Shown: positions 17,941 through 25,487 of the stretch, piece after piece | Numbering within the stretch: position 1 is the stretch's first letter | Layout: each line of letters starts with the position of its first letter | DNA from: Sphingobium sp. YR768 | GTDB lineage: Bacteria; Pseudomonadota; Alphaproteobacteria; Sphingomonadales; Sphingomonadaceae | Assembly: GCF_900111125.1 (NCBI RefSeq) | Contig: NZ_FOGE01000013.1 | Span: 1-64,000, forward strand | Reading direction: 5' to 3' | DNA: 64,000 nt | Position numbers and translations under genes: made by a program | Notes under the pieces: model-generated | Database searches by the model: none | What the model was told of the DNA's origin: nothing | Seen by the model: only the letters and a program-made list of their open reading frames with translations

Positions 17941-19131
17941 CGTTTCACGGTGACGGCCAAGCCAGCTATGTTGTCATGATGAATGATAAGCGACCCGAAA
18001 GCGCGTATGTCACCGGCCAACGACACATGCTTTGGACGATCGTCGCAATGTTTGCGATCATTTGGGGTATTCCGCTGGCGCTCAGCGCGTTCGGCGCGTC
18101 GTCTCAGACGATGTTTGCGGTGATTGTTCCGCTCGGGCTTGCGTGGGTGCTGATAGGGGGTATCCGCTCATTTATGATCGCCTGTCCGTCCTGTGGTAAA
18201 TCCCTATTTATGAGGGGTTTCATCAGTGTGCCGTGGCCAGCGAAGCGGTGCAGCCGATGCGGGGTTGATCTTACGACTCCCGCTCGCTGATGCCGGTTCT
18301 CCATTGACGCGATGAACTCGGATTGATTCAAGGCTGCCTTTTGGAGGTAGACTTGAGTAGAGGCGATCTTACCGAAGCGGAATGGCGCGTTCTGAAAGGC
18401 TTACTACCCATCGAGCCTGAGAACCGGGGGCGCGGGAGGCGCCCAGAACAGAACCGTTCGATCATCAACGGCATACTCTGGCGGCTTCGTTGCGGCGCTC
18501 CATGGCGAGACGTTCCGCCGAAATACGGCAGTTGGAACACCATCTATCGCCGCTTTCGGCGATGGAGCGAGGCCGGGGTCTGGGAAAGCGTGGCAGTGAC
18601 GCTGGCCGAGATCATGGCGGATAGCGGTCACTACAGCATCGACAGTACCACCGTTCGCGCCCACGTATCGGCAGCGGGCGGAAAAGGGGGACTCATCGAC
18701 GCGCTCTTGGCCGCTCGCGGGGCGGGTTCACCAGTAAACTTCACTGTCTGGCTGATGCCCTCGGACGACCGCTCGCGTTCCATCTGACGGTCGGTGAGGC
18801 CGCAGACTGCAAAGCCTATGACGCCCTGATCGGCCTGCCCGAGCGCGCACCTGACGCTCTGCTCGCAGACAAGGGCTACGACGCCGACGCAATCCGCGCC
18901 GACCTTGCCGAACGGAATATCGAGGCCGTCATTCCTGGCCGGTCAAACCGCCGCGTGCAGATCGAACATGATCGGGCGCTCTACAAACAGCGCAACCGCA
19001 TCGAACGCATGTTCGGCCATCTCAAGATCAACCGGGCCATCGCCACCCGCTACGACCAACTTGCCAATAGCTTCCTTGGCATGGTCCATCTCGCCACCGC
19101 TCGATACTGGCTCAAATTTGTCCACGCCGCC
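17924..19131 (+). mobile_element. IS5-family (IS427-like) element with a cargo gene, nested in the IS66 element
   Basis: The element is 1208 bp, bounded by 17-bp perfect inverted repeats GGCGGCGTGGACAAATT and by TA on each side, the target preference of the IS427 group. It carries a frameshifted orfA/orfB transposase at 18353-19134 and, upstream of it, a 104-residue membrane/zinc-ribbon gene not normally found in this group. Typical members are about 0.8-0.9 kb, and the extra length corresponds to the cargo. The transposase stop codon overlaps the right target TA. Confidence 0.88.
17976..18290 (+). CDS. small membrane protein with C-terminal zinc ribbon (IS5 cargo)
   Basis: A protein of 104 residues. 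The N-terminus is hydrophilic. Two transmembrane helices follow (LWTIVAMFAIIWGIPLALSA and FAVIVPLGLAWVLIGGI), then a treble-clef or ribbon type motif CPSCGKSLF with a second CSRCGVDL, four cysteines that would bind one zinc in the cytosol. It lies inside the inverted repeats of the IS5-type element, 62 bp upstream of the transposase and in the same orientation. No function is recognised. It may be a passenger that was captured, or a regulator of the element. ATG at 17976; a second ATG at 17979 is equally possible. Confidence 0.65.
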   Translation: MMNDKRPESAYVTGQRHMLWTIVAMFAIIWGIPLALSAFGASSQTMFAVIVPLGLAWVLIGGIRSFMIACPSCGKSLFMRGFISVPWPAKRCSRCGVDLTTPAR

Positions 19132-19134
19132 TAG
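18353..19134 (+). CDS. IS5-family transposase, orfA/orfB joined by a -1 frameshift
   Basis: OrfA (18353-18787) starts at a TTG with GGAGG five bases upstream and reads LSRGDLTEAEWRVLKGLLP and on to YSIDSTTVRAH with the first catalytic Asp. A shift of -1 at the GGAAAAGGGGG run near 18680 leads into orfB. That reads THRRALGRSRGGFTSKLHCL, LLADKGYDADAIRA (second Asp) and KQRNRIERMFGHLK (Glu), ending at TAG 19132-19134. The A4G5 run is the expected slippery site for the programmed frameshift of the IS427 group, so the gene is probably functional rather than broken. The stop overlaps the TA target. Confidence 0.88.
19115..19133. repeat. right end of the IS5-type element
   Basis: AATTTGTCCACGCCGCC at 19115-19131 is the exact complement of the left repeat, followed by the TA duplication at 19132-19133. 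Confidence 0.88.
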
Positions 19135-19282
19135 GAAATCAATTTCAAGTATCCCGTCAGCACTTCGCTCGGCATCGTCATATGGGTAAAAACCGTAGCT
19201 GTTAAATAGCAAGCTCGCGCCGCTCCCAAACGAATCCGCGAAGTTATGGGCAATGGAGCATAGGTCGTCGAATTTCATCCCG

Positions 19283-20926
19283 TTATCTTATGTGGGCGCC
19301 GCTCTCGAATCCATCATCAATGTGTATCGACCAGTTCCATGGCAGCAGTTTATCTATCTGGTTGATGGGATGGCCTTTGCCGATCCGGTCGAGCACGTCG
19401 GCGAGCCAAGCCTGCGGGTTCACATCATTGAGCTTGGCCGTCTCCAGCAGTGAATAGATGGCGGCAGCGCGCTCCCCGCCACAGTCAGCACCGGCAAAGA
19501 GCCAGTTCTTCCGGCCCACGGCGATGCCGCGCAGGGCGTTCTCCGCGAGGTTGTTGTCGATCTCAAGCCGCCCGTCCTCGGTATAGGCCAGTAACTGGGG
19601 CTTGAGCTTGACGGCATAGCGCAACGCCTCGGCCAGCGGTGATCGCGCGGAAATCTGCCCCAGCACACCATCGGCCCATGCGAAGAAATCCAGCGCCCGC
19701 AGACGGGACAGCTTCCGCGCCTTCCGGCGGTCATCGGCAGGATCACAGATGATACCGCGCTCGACATCGTAAAGCTCGCGGATGAGCTTCAACCCTTCGG
19801 CAGCTACGGAATGCGGGTCGGCCTTGTAGACATCGTGCAGTTTGCGCCGCGCATGCGCCCAGCAGGCGACAGGCATTATCAGCCTCGGATGACGGTCGGG
19901 CGCATAGAGGCGCTCGAACCCGGCATAGGCGTCGGCCTGCAGGAAACCCGCAAATGTTCTGAGATGCTCGCGTGGCCGCTCACCCTTCCGATCCGGGCTG
20001 TAGCGGAACAACGCCGCTGGTCTATCGCTCGGTCGCCATCGTCGGTTATCGCGCAGATAGACCCATAATCGCCCCGTCGCCGTCTTGCCGGTGCCCGGCG
20101 CCAGAACGGGGACTGGCGTGTCGTCGGCATGGAGCTTGGTACTGGCCATGACATGATCGGCGATGCGATCGACCAGCGGCTGCAACAGCCAACTGACCTG
20201 TCCCAGCCAGTCGGCCAGGGTGGAACGGCTGAGATCGACGCCCTCGCGAGCATAGATGCGCGACTGCCGATAGAGCGGCAGATGGTCGGCAAACTTGGAC
20301 ACGACGACATGCGCAAGCAGGTTGGGACCAGCCCGACCACGCGGGATCGGCAAGGATGGAGCCGGTGCCTGGCTGATCGCGTCGCAGCGACCACAGGCCA
20401 GCTTGGGCCGAACGTGGCGCACGACGCGGAAACGGCCCGGCACATACTCCAGCACCTCGGTCACGTCCTCGCCCAGCTTGCCCATGGTGCCGCCACAGGC
20501 GGAACAGCCATCGGTATCGGGAGGGACGTGCACCGTATCGTCGCGCGGCAGATGATCGGGCAGTGGCAGGCGCTTGGGCTTGCGGGTCGTCGAGGGGCGT
20601 TCCTCGGTCGGAGCCGGTTCGCCGAGGACACATGCGGCATGGGCATGTTCGGCTTCGAGATCCTCCAGCGTCAACTCAAGCTGATCCGCCATCTCGGCGA
20701 TCCGCTCGGACGACTGACCGAACTTCATCCGTCGCAGCCGGGATAGCTGGACCTTGAGCTTCTCTATCTGGAGCGTGGTCAGCTTGACCGCGTTGCGGGT
20801 CGTCTCATGGGCTGCCCGCTCGGCTTCCAACGCCTGTTCCGAGGCGGCGATACGCGCCTGCATATCGGCAAAAAGCGCGCGCAATGCATCGGGATCGGCA
20901 GGAAGGTTGATCTCGTCGGCGGACAC
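19283..20926 (-). CDS. tnpC: IS66-family transposase TnpC
   Basis: About 547 residues with the full IS66 layout. An N-terminal coiled coil (EQALEAERAAHETTRNAVKL) with LRRMKFGQSSERI is followed by a zinc-finger region with CSACGG and CGRCD. The DDE core shows LHADDTPVPVL, FLQADAYAGFERLY and NNLAENALRGIAVGRKNWLF, and a C-terminal DUF4372-like segment follows. The start is taken as GTG at 20926 (SADEINLP); a TTG at 20941 is also possible. It is the catalytic protein of the element and ends 4 bp before the cargo gene. Confidence 0.95.
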   Translation of the reverse strand: MSADEINLPADPDALRALFADMQARIAASEQALEAERAAHETTRNAVKLTTLQIEKLKVQLSRLRRMKFGQSSERIAEMADQLELTLEDLEAEHAHAACVLGEPAPTEERPSTTRKPKRLPLPDHLPRDDTVHVPPDTDGCSACGGTMGKLGEDVTEVLEYVPGRFRVVRHVRPKLACGRCDAISQAPAPSLPIPRGRAGPNLLAHVVVSKFADHLPLYRQSRIYAREGVDLSRSTLADWLGQVSWLLQPLVDRIADHVMASTKLHADDTPVPVLAPGTGKTATGRLWVYLRDNRRWRPSDRPAALFRYSPDRKGERPREHLRTFAGFLQADAYAGFERLYAPDRHPRLIMPVACWAHARRKLHDVYKADPHSVAAEGLKLIRELYDVERGIICDPADDRRKARKLSRLRALDFFAWADGVLGQISARSPLAEALRYAVKLKPQLLAYTEDGRLEIDNNLAENALRGIAVGRKNWLFAGADCGGERAAAIYSLLETAKLNDVNPQAWLADVLDRIGKGHPINQIDKLLPWNWSIHIDDGFESGAHIR

Positions 20927-20991
20927 GGTCCCCCATAGCAAAATGGCCGGTACGAACCAAGGAAAATGCCCGGTTTTACGCTACTTTATGC

Positions 20992-21345
20992 CTACATCTG
21001 AACCGGCAGGCGGGGTGCTTCCGGGGCGATGGTGCGCCGCCAGTCCATCGCCTCGATCAGTAGCGCAAACTGTGCCGGGGTCAGCACCACGCCGCCCTCG
21101 ACCAGCGGCGGCCATACGAAGCGATGCCGCTCCAGGCGCTTGGCGAACAGGCACATGCCGGAGCCATCCCAATGCAGCGCCTTGAGATAGTTGCCGCTCC
21201 GGCTGCGGAACAGGAAGACATGGCCGCAATAGGGCTCGACCGCGAACAGCGGACGCACCAGCGCCGCCAGACCATCGAACCCCAAACGCATGCTGACCGG
21301 CTTGCTTGCGAGATAGACCTTGGTGCCCGGCGCCAGTGAGATCAT
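20992..21345 (-). CDS. tnpB: IS66-family accessory protein TnpB
   Basis: A 117-residue protein with the IS66 Orf2 signature: VYLASKPVSMRLGFDGLAAL, HVFLFRSRSGNYLKAL and LHWDGSGMCLFAKRLE. It is needed with TnpA and TnpC for transposition in characterised IS66 elements, although its biochemical role is not settled. The start ATG overlaps the tnpA stop by four bases (ATGA). Confidence 0.95.
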   Translation of the reverse strand: MISLAPGTKVYLASKPVSMRLGFDGLAALVRPLFAVEPYCGHVFLFRSRSGNYLKALHWDGSGMCLFAKRLERHRFVWPPLVEGGVVLTPAQFALLIEAMDWRRTIAPEAPRLPVQM

Positions 21346-21791
21346 GAAATATCCCGCAAGGTCCGCAACACGCGGGCAAGCGCCTTCTCGTTCACATAGC
21401 TGTCCACTGACAAGCGAACGCCGCTGGGCAGATCAATGCCTATCTCGCCGGGGCGCACGCCGGGATGCGGACGGACCAGCTCTTCCGCTATGGCTGGGAT
21501 GGCAGGGACGGCATCAGATCGTGCCGGCGGTGGCGCAGGAGGAACGGTAGCCACGGCGCCCTGCGGCACTGTCCCATATGAGATGAAGGTCAGCGGCTCA
21601 CTGGCGATCTTCTCCGCCTGCCGTCGCGCTGTCCGCCAGCTATAGATCAGGCTCTCCGCTATATCATGCCGCTTCGCCACCTCCCGCACAGTGACATCCG
21701 GAGCATCTGCCTCTCGCATGATGGCGTCCCGCTCGGCGGGCGAATATTTACGGCGGCGCTCCGTGCGGGTGATGACCTCGATCCGGCCCAT
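21342..21791 (-). CDS. tnpA: IS66-family DNA-binding protein TnpA
   Basis: A 149-residue protein with an N-terminal helix-turn-helix of the IS3/IS911 type (RRKYSPAERDAIMREA, then VTVREVAKRHDIAESLIYSW). A Pro/Ala-rich linker leads to the C-terminal IS66 Orf1 motif PGEIGIDLPSGVRLSVD. It is the first gene of the element, 87 bp inside the right terminal repeat, and probably binds the ends. Confidence 0.92.
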   Translation of the reverse strand: MGRIEVITRTERRRKYSPAERDAIMREADAPDVTVREVAKRHDIAESLIYSWRTARRQAEKIASEPLTFISYGTVPQGAVATVPPAPPPARSDAVPAIPAIAEELVRPHPGVRPGEIGIDLPSGVRLSVDSYVNEKALARVLRTLRDIS

Positions 21792-21877
21792 CTCCTGATC
21801 TCCTTATGGAGTCCAGAAGGAGACTCCTATCAGCTCTCCCTCGCTAACAGGCAAATATCACGCAACACGACCGAGGC

Positions 21878-21896
21878 CGGACGCTTACCAATCTAT
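21878..21896. repeat. right end of the IS66 element: terminal inverted repeat plus target duplication
   Basis: CGGACGCTTAC at 21878-21888, the complement of the left end, followed by the second copy of CAATCTAT at 21889-21896. Beyond it the SRAP reading frame resumes. Confidence 0.9.
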
Positions 21897-22449
21897 CGAT
21901 CAAGATCAAGATGCCGGAAGGCGCGCCTAATGTCGCCGCCCGCGAAGATATCCGCATCACTGACATGGCGCCGATCGTACGGGGGACCCAAGGCCCACGC
22001 GGATCAGCCGAGTTAATCAATCGCCGCTGGGGATGGCCAGGACCCAAGGGCAAGCCGGTCTATAATTTTCGTAGTGAAGGCCGGGACTTCTCGTCACACC
22101 GCTGCCTGATTCTTGCCGATGGCTTCTACGAGTTCACCGACCCGATCGAGCCAAAGCAGAAGCGGCTGGACAAATGGCTCTTCACGATGGCCGACCACCG
22201 CTGGTTCTGTATTGCCGGCATCTGGCGTGAGAGCCCGGCAGGTGAGGCCTTCACCATGCTCACCATGGATGCAGGCCCAGATGTTGCCCCCTATCATCAC
22301 CGGCAGATCATTCCCTTGACGCGCGACCAATGGGCTGACTGGCTCGATCCGACCGTGCCGGCCAGGCAAGTGCTACGCTGGCTGCCCCAACATAGCCTAC
22401 CGGTCACCCAGGTGTATGGCACGCCGCCAGCCCAGGGAACGCTGGTCCT

Positions 22450-22917
22450 GTGAGCGCGCATGATCTCAATCGCTTCGTCGATGCGCAGGCCGGCGTCTTC
22501 GATACTGCGCTTGCCGAGATCCGCGCCGGTCACAAGCGCTCGCACTGGATGTGGTTTATCTTCCCCCAACTGCGCGGGCTTGGCTATAGTGTGATGGCCC
22601 GGCATTATGGCATCGCCTCGCTTGATGAGGCGCAGGCCTATCTCGCCCATCCTCTACTCGGGTCCCGCTATCAGACCTGTGTCGAAGCCGTGGCCGTGCT
22701 CAAGGCGCGTGATCCTGTCGCTATTTTCGGACCTACAGACGCGATGAAGCTGCGGTCATCCCTCACCCTGTTCGAGGCGGCAGAGGCTTCATCTGTAATC
22801 GACCAGATTCTGCAATGCTTCTTTGCAGGTGAGCGAGACCACGCGACTCAGCACATGCTGGCGGCTTCCACCAAGGCAACTAACCAAAGGCGCATGAGCG
22901 CAAAATTGTCGTCTTGA
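22450..22917 (+). CDS. DUF1810 family protein
   Basis: A 155-residue protein with the family hallmarks: LNRFVDAQAGVFDTALAEIR, the tryptophan-rich HWMWFIFPQLRGLG, and LGSRYQTC with LFEAAE near the C-terminus. The function is not established; the fold is an all-helical calpastatin-like domain. The GTG start overlaps the TGA of the SRAP gene (GTGA), so the two were one translationally coupled unit under the SOS box at 17511. The IS66 insertion now separates it from that promoter. imuA follows 52 bp later behind its own SOS box. Confidence 0.85.
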   Translation: MSAHDLNRFVDAQAGVFDTALAEIRAGHKRSHWMWFIFPQLRGLGYSVMARHYGIASLDEAQAYLAHPLLGSRYQTCVEAVAVLKARDPVAIFGPTDAMKLRSSLTLFEAAEASSVIDQILQCFFAGERDHATQHMLAASTKATNQRRMSAKLSS

Positions 22918-22936
22918 CGAATCTGGCGAGTAAGTA

Positions 22937-22951
22937 GAACATAAAGGGAAC
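22937..22951 (+). promoter_or_regulatory. SOS (LexA) box upstream of imuA-imuB-dnaE2
   Basis: GAAC-ATAAAGG-GAAC, a perfect GAAC-N7-GAAC repeat, ends 18 bp before the imuA ATG. The centre sequence resembles that of the box at 17511 (ATACAGG). It implies LexA repression of the mutasome operon. Confidence 0.88.
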
Positions 22952-22969
22952 AGATGAGTCGATGTTCCC

Positions 22970-23764
22970 ATGCTTGCGCCCTCTCCCCTCCTCGCCTCGC
23001 CGGCGATCGACACTGTTGCCAGGCTGCGCGAAGCGGTGGTGCAGACGCGCACCCTGTCGATCCCAAGCCTGTCCTTCGGCATCGGCAGCATGGATGACCG
23101 ATTGGCAAGCGGCGGCTTGGATGGCGGGGGGCTGCATGAGATCGCCGCTGGATCATCGAGCCTTACTGACGATGCCGCCGCCACGCTGTTCCTCGCCGGT
23201 ATAGCTGCCCGCTTCGCGGCTGAAGTCGGCCAGACCGTGTGTTGGGCCATGACAGACTTCGATCTTTATGCGCCGGGACTGGAGCAGGTTGGTATCGGGC
23301 CTGCAAAGCTACTCTACGCTCAGGGCCGCAAGGATGTGGACGTGCTTGCCATCGCTGAGGATGCGCTGCGCGATGGATCACTTGCATGCGTGATTGCTGA
23401 GGTGAAGTCCGCAGACATGACCGCAACCCGGCGGCTGCAGTTGGCCGCGTCGGACGGGCAGACCCCTATGCTGCTCTACCGCCGTTACCGGACGCGCGAC
23501 CGTTGCCCCCTCTCCTCGCCATCCTCCGCCATGACACGCTGGCGGATCAGCTGCATGCCATCGGAGCGCCTGCCTTGGCCGGGCGTCGGCCGTGCGCGCT
23601 GGCAGGTCGAACTAGTGCGACAGCGCAATGGCGATCCCTTTTCTCTCGAACTGGAGGCGTGCGATGCCCAGGGTCGCCTCGCTCTTCCTGCCCCATCTCG
23701 CGATCGAGCGGCTCCGCCGCGTCGAACGGATGCGCGGGATGACGCGATCAGCCGCGCCGCCTGA
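22970..23764 (+). CDS. imuA: ImuA, SOS mutagenesis protein (RecA-like)
   Basis: A 264-residue RecA/SulA-like protein of the ImuA type. Motifs are LSFGIGSMDDRLASGGLDGGGLHEIA, with the GG-rich segment aligned to the Walker A region but degenerate, then WAMTDFDLYAPGLEQVGI, and RRLQLAASDGQTPMLLYR. It also shows the C-terminal pattern RWQVELVRQRNGDPFSLELE. With ImuB and DnaE2 it forms the mutasome that bypasses DNA lesions in bacteria lacking UmuC/DinB-type polymerase V. Its 3' end overlaps the imuB start by 101 bp. Transcription should start at the SOS box upstream. Confidence 0.9.
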   Translation: MLAPSPLLASPAIDTVARLREAVVQTRTLSIPSLSFGIGSMDDRLASGGLDGGGLHEIAAGSSSLTDDAAATLFLAGIAARFAAEVGQTVCWAMTDFDLYAPGLEQVGIGPAKLLYAQGRKDVDVLAIAEDALRDGSLACVIAEVKSADMTATRRLQLAASDGQTPMLLYRRYRTRDRCPLSSPSSAMTRWRISCMPSERLPWPGVGRARWQVELVRQRNGDPFSLELEACDAQGRLALPAPSRDRAAPPRRTDARDDAISRAA

Positions 23765-25487
23765 GGCGGCCCTGCAGCCGCGCTTTGTCGGCACCATCGA
23801 CGATGATCCAGGCGCCTGCTCGGTACCGCATGGTGGCGGATGGCGGCCGGGCGCACGATGGGCACGCGACGGGGCCATCAGCGGGCATTCGAGCCAGGCG
23901 GAACTCGACGCGCTGCCCGCGCATCAGCGGCCTACCATGCGCGAGATGGGGCGCCGCAACGAACATGCCGAGCATCCCTTCAAGGCGATGCCTTCCGATG
24001 AAGGGGGTGGCACGACATCCACGCCGTCGCTGAGCTGGGCAACGCTCTGGAGACGCCCCACCGTGCTCGTCCTGCGGACGGGACAGCGCGATGTCATTAC
24101 CGCAGCCTGCCCCGTAGCGATCGATCTTGGGCTGCGCCCCGCTATGGCCGCGGCGCACGCCCGCGCGCTGGTGGCCGATCTTGACGTGCAGGACGCAGAT
24201 CTGGACGCGGACCGGGCGCTTCTCGACCGGCTGGCGCTCCACGCCGTCCGGCACTGGACGCCCACCGCCAGCGTGTCTGGCGAGGATGGCCTTTGGCTCG
24301 ACCTCACCGGTACTACGCACCTGTTTGGTGGCGAAGAGCGCTTTTGTCGCCGCTTGTTGGCGTTCCTCAAACGCTTCGGCCTGACCGCTCGGATTGCCAT
24401 TGCCGCAACGCCTGGCGCCGCGCATGCGCTGGCGCGGTTTGGCAGCAGCGATATGGTGCTCCTTCCAGCAGGACAGGAAGCGCAGGCTCTCGCCGATCTG
24501 CCGCTTGCAGCTTTGCGCCTCGAGCCAGAAGCCCTGGTCTCGGCAGCCCGGTTCGGTCTGGAGCGCATCGCCGATCTCTACCCCATGCCGCGTGGGCCGC
24601 TTGCCCGGCGGCTCGGCCTCAGGACGGTCGAGCGGCTGGATCAGGCGCGCGGCCTGATTGCCGAACCCATCATTCCGGTCGTGCCGACGGACACACCGCT
24701 TGTAACCCGTCATCTGCTCGAGCCAATCGGAACGCCTGAAAGCATCACCCAGGTCATTTCCGACCTTGTCGATGATCTCGTGGTCGTGCTCCTTCAGCGC
24801 GGCATCGGTGCGCGCACGGTCCTGCTCACAGCGGTCCGTGTGGATGGCGAGCCCCAGCGTCTGGTGGTCGGCGCGTCGCGCGCAACAAGGGACGCCCGGC
24901 ACTTGAAGCGCATGCTCGGCCTCCGGCTTGCGCAACTGGAGCTCGGCCTCGGCATCGAGACGATGCATATGGTTGTGGCCCATCACGAGCCGCTTGGCGC
25001 AGAAGCGGTCGGCGCATTGCTGGAAACGTCGCGCAAGGGACGTGATCTTGCCCCGCTTGTCGACCAGCTGAGCGCGCGCGCCGGAGAAGCGGCGATGTTT
25101 CGTCTCACTTCCCATGAGAGCGATGTGCCCGAACGCGCCATAATGCGCATTGCACCATTGCACGCGCCGACAGGCTGGCCGGGTTGGAAGCGCCCGGTCC
25201 GGCTGCTGCGCCGGCCCGAACCGCTATCCAATGTCGTCGCCCTCATGCCGGATCACCCGCCGCGCCGCTTCACCTGGCGGTGGCAGGCTTATCGGGTTGT
25301 GGCAGGTGATGGCCCCGAGCGCATCCATGGCGAATGGTGGCGCACCGATCGGGAAAAATGGACGGTGCGGGACTATTTCCGGGTTGAGGCGCAAGGCGGC
25401 GAGCGCTTCTGGCTGTTCCGGCGTGGCGATGGCGTCGATCCCGACACCGGGGACTTAAGCTGGCACATGCACGGGTTGTTCGGATGA
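23664..25487 (+). CDS. imuB: ImuB, catalytically inactive Y-family polymerase homologue
   Basis: A 607-residue Y-family-like protein. It opens with [17 protein letters not shown], where active polymerases have the metal-binding DxxxFFA motif, so catalysis is not expected. The palm/little-finger homologue reads [20 protein letters not shown] and the tail ends [11 protein letters not shown]. The family role is to bridge the beta clamp, ImuA and DnaE2. The ATG at 23664 has GGAGG six bases upstream and is preferred to 23628. Unusually, about 100 low-complexity residues (roughly 25-125, rich in Gly, Arg, Ser and Pro) are inserted after the first strand compared with the second imuB in this window. 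dnaE2 overlaps the stop by four bases. Confidence 0.92.
   Translation: MPRVASLFLPHLAIERLRRVERMRGMTRSAAPPEAALQPRFVGTIDDDPGACSVPHGGGWRPGARWARDGAISGHSSQAELDALPAHQRPTMREMGRRNEHAEHPFKAMPSDEGGGTTSTPSLSWATLWRRPTVLVLRTGQRDVITAACPVAIDLGLRPAMAAAHARALVADLDVQDADLDADRALLDRLALHAVRHWTPTASVSGEDGLWLDLTGTTHLFGGEERFCRRLLAFLKRFGLTARIAIAATPGAAHALARFGSSDMVLLPAGQEAQALADLPLAALRLEPEALVSAARFGLERIADLYPMPRGPLARRLGLRTVERLDQARGLIAEPIIPVVPTDTPLVTRHLLEPIGTPESITQVISDLVDDLVVVLLQRGIGARTVLLTAVRVDGEPQRLVVGASRATRDARHLKRMLGLRLAQLELGLGIETMHMVVAHHEPLGAEAVGALLETSRKGRDLAPLVDQLSARAGEAAMFRLTSHESDVPERAIMRIAPLHAPTGWPGWKRPVRLLRRPEPLSNVVALMPDHPPRRFTWRWQAYRVVAGDGPERIHGEWWRTDREKWTVRDYFRVEAQGGERFWLFRRGDGVDPDTGDLSWHMHGLFG

Larger units (their letters stand above)
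17652..19278 (-). pseudogene. IS66 cargo gene of unknown function, split by the IS5-type element
   Basis: The 5' part (19278 down to 19132) encodes MKFDDLCSIAHNFADSFGSG and on to ILEIDFL. The 3' part (17921 down to 17652) continues RGAVISGIASTDIEKFVSMS to HPPVASL. Joining them across the TA target duplication restores an uninterrupted 138-residue frame. The start is 4 bp after the tnpC stop, so it was the fourth gene of the transposition operon and probably translationally coupled. No known domain is recognised. The mix of acidic and aromatic residues and the absence of a signal peptide suggest a small cytosolic protein. Whether it aids transposition or benefits the host is unknown. Confidence 0.8.
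17608..21888 (-). mobile_element. IS66-family element with cargo gene, inserted in an SRAP gene
   Basis: A 4281-bp element bounded by GTAAGCGTCCG and its exact complement CGGACGCTTAC, flanked by the 8-bp direct repeat CAATCTAT. On the minus strand it carries tnpA, tnpB, tnpC and, 4 bp after tnpC, a 138-codon cargo gene. That cargo gene is interrupted by an IS5-type element (17924-19131). Without that insertion the IS66 element would be 3071 bp, somewhat longer than the usual 2.4-2.8 kb because of the cargo. Perfect duplications and intact tnp frames suggest a fairly recent arrival. Confidence 0.93.
17544..22453 (+). pseudogene. canonical SRAP (HMCES/YedK-like) gene split by an IS66-family element
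   Basis: The 5' part (17544-17607) encodes MCNDYRLLVDLASIAEDFDN with the catalytic Cys2. The 3' part (21897-22453) continues in the same frame as SIKIKMPEGAPNVAAREDI and runs to QGTLVL. Removing 4281 bp plus one copy of the 8-bp duplication CAATCTAT restores 207 codons without a frame error (206 residues, normal for the family). The protein would shield abasic sites in single-stranded DNA by covalent attachment. The insertion separates Cys2 from the fold. The 3' half could start at ATG 21911 but would be inactive for crosslinking. The ancestral operon was SOS box, SRAP, DUF1810, then imuA-imuB-dnaE2. Confidence 0.9.

Noticed and set aside
18353-19134. Broken transposase because of two frames
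   Set aside because: The -1 shift occurs at an A4G5 slippery run as expected for programmed frameshifting in this group, and all catalytic residues are kept.
23748-25163. A 471-codon minus-strand frame opposite imuB
   Set aside because: Shadow frame of a GC-rich gene; composition rich in Arg, His and Gln without domains.
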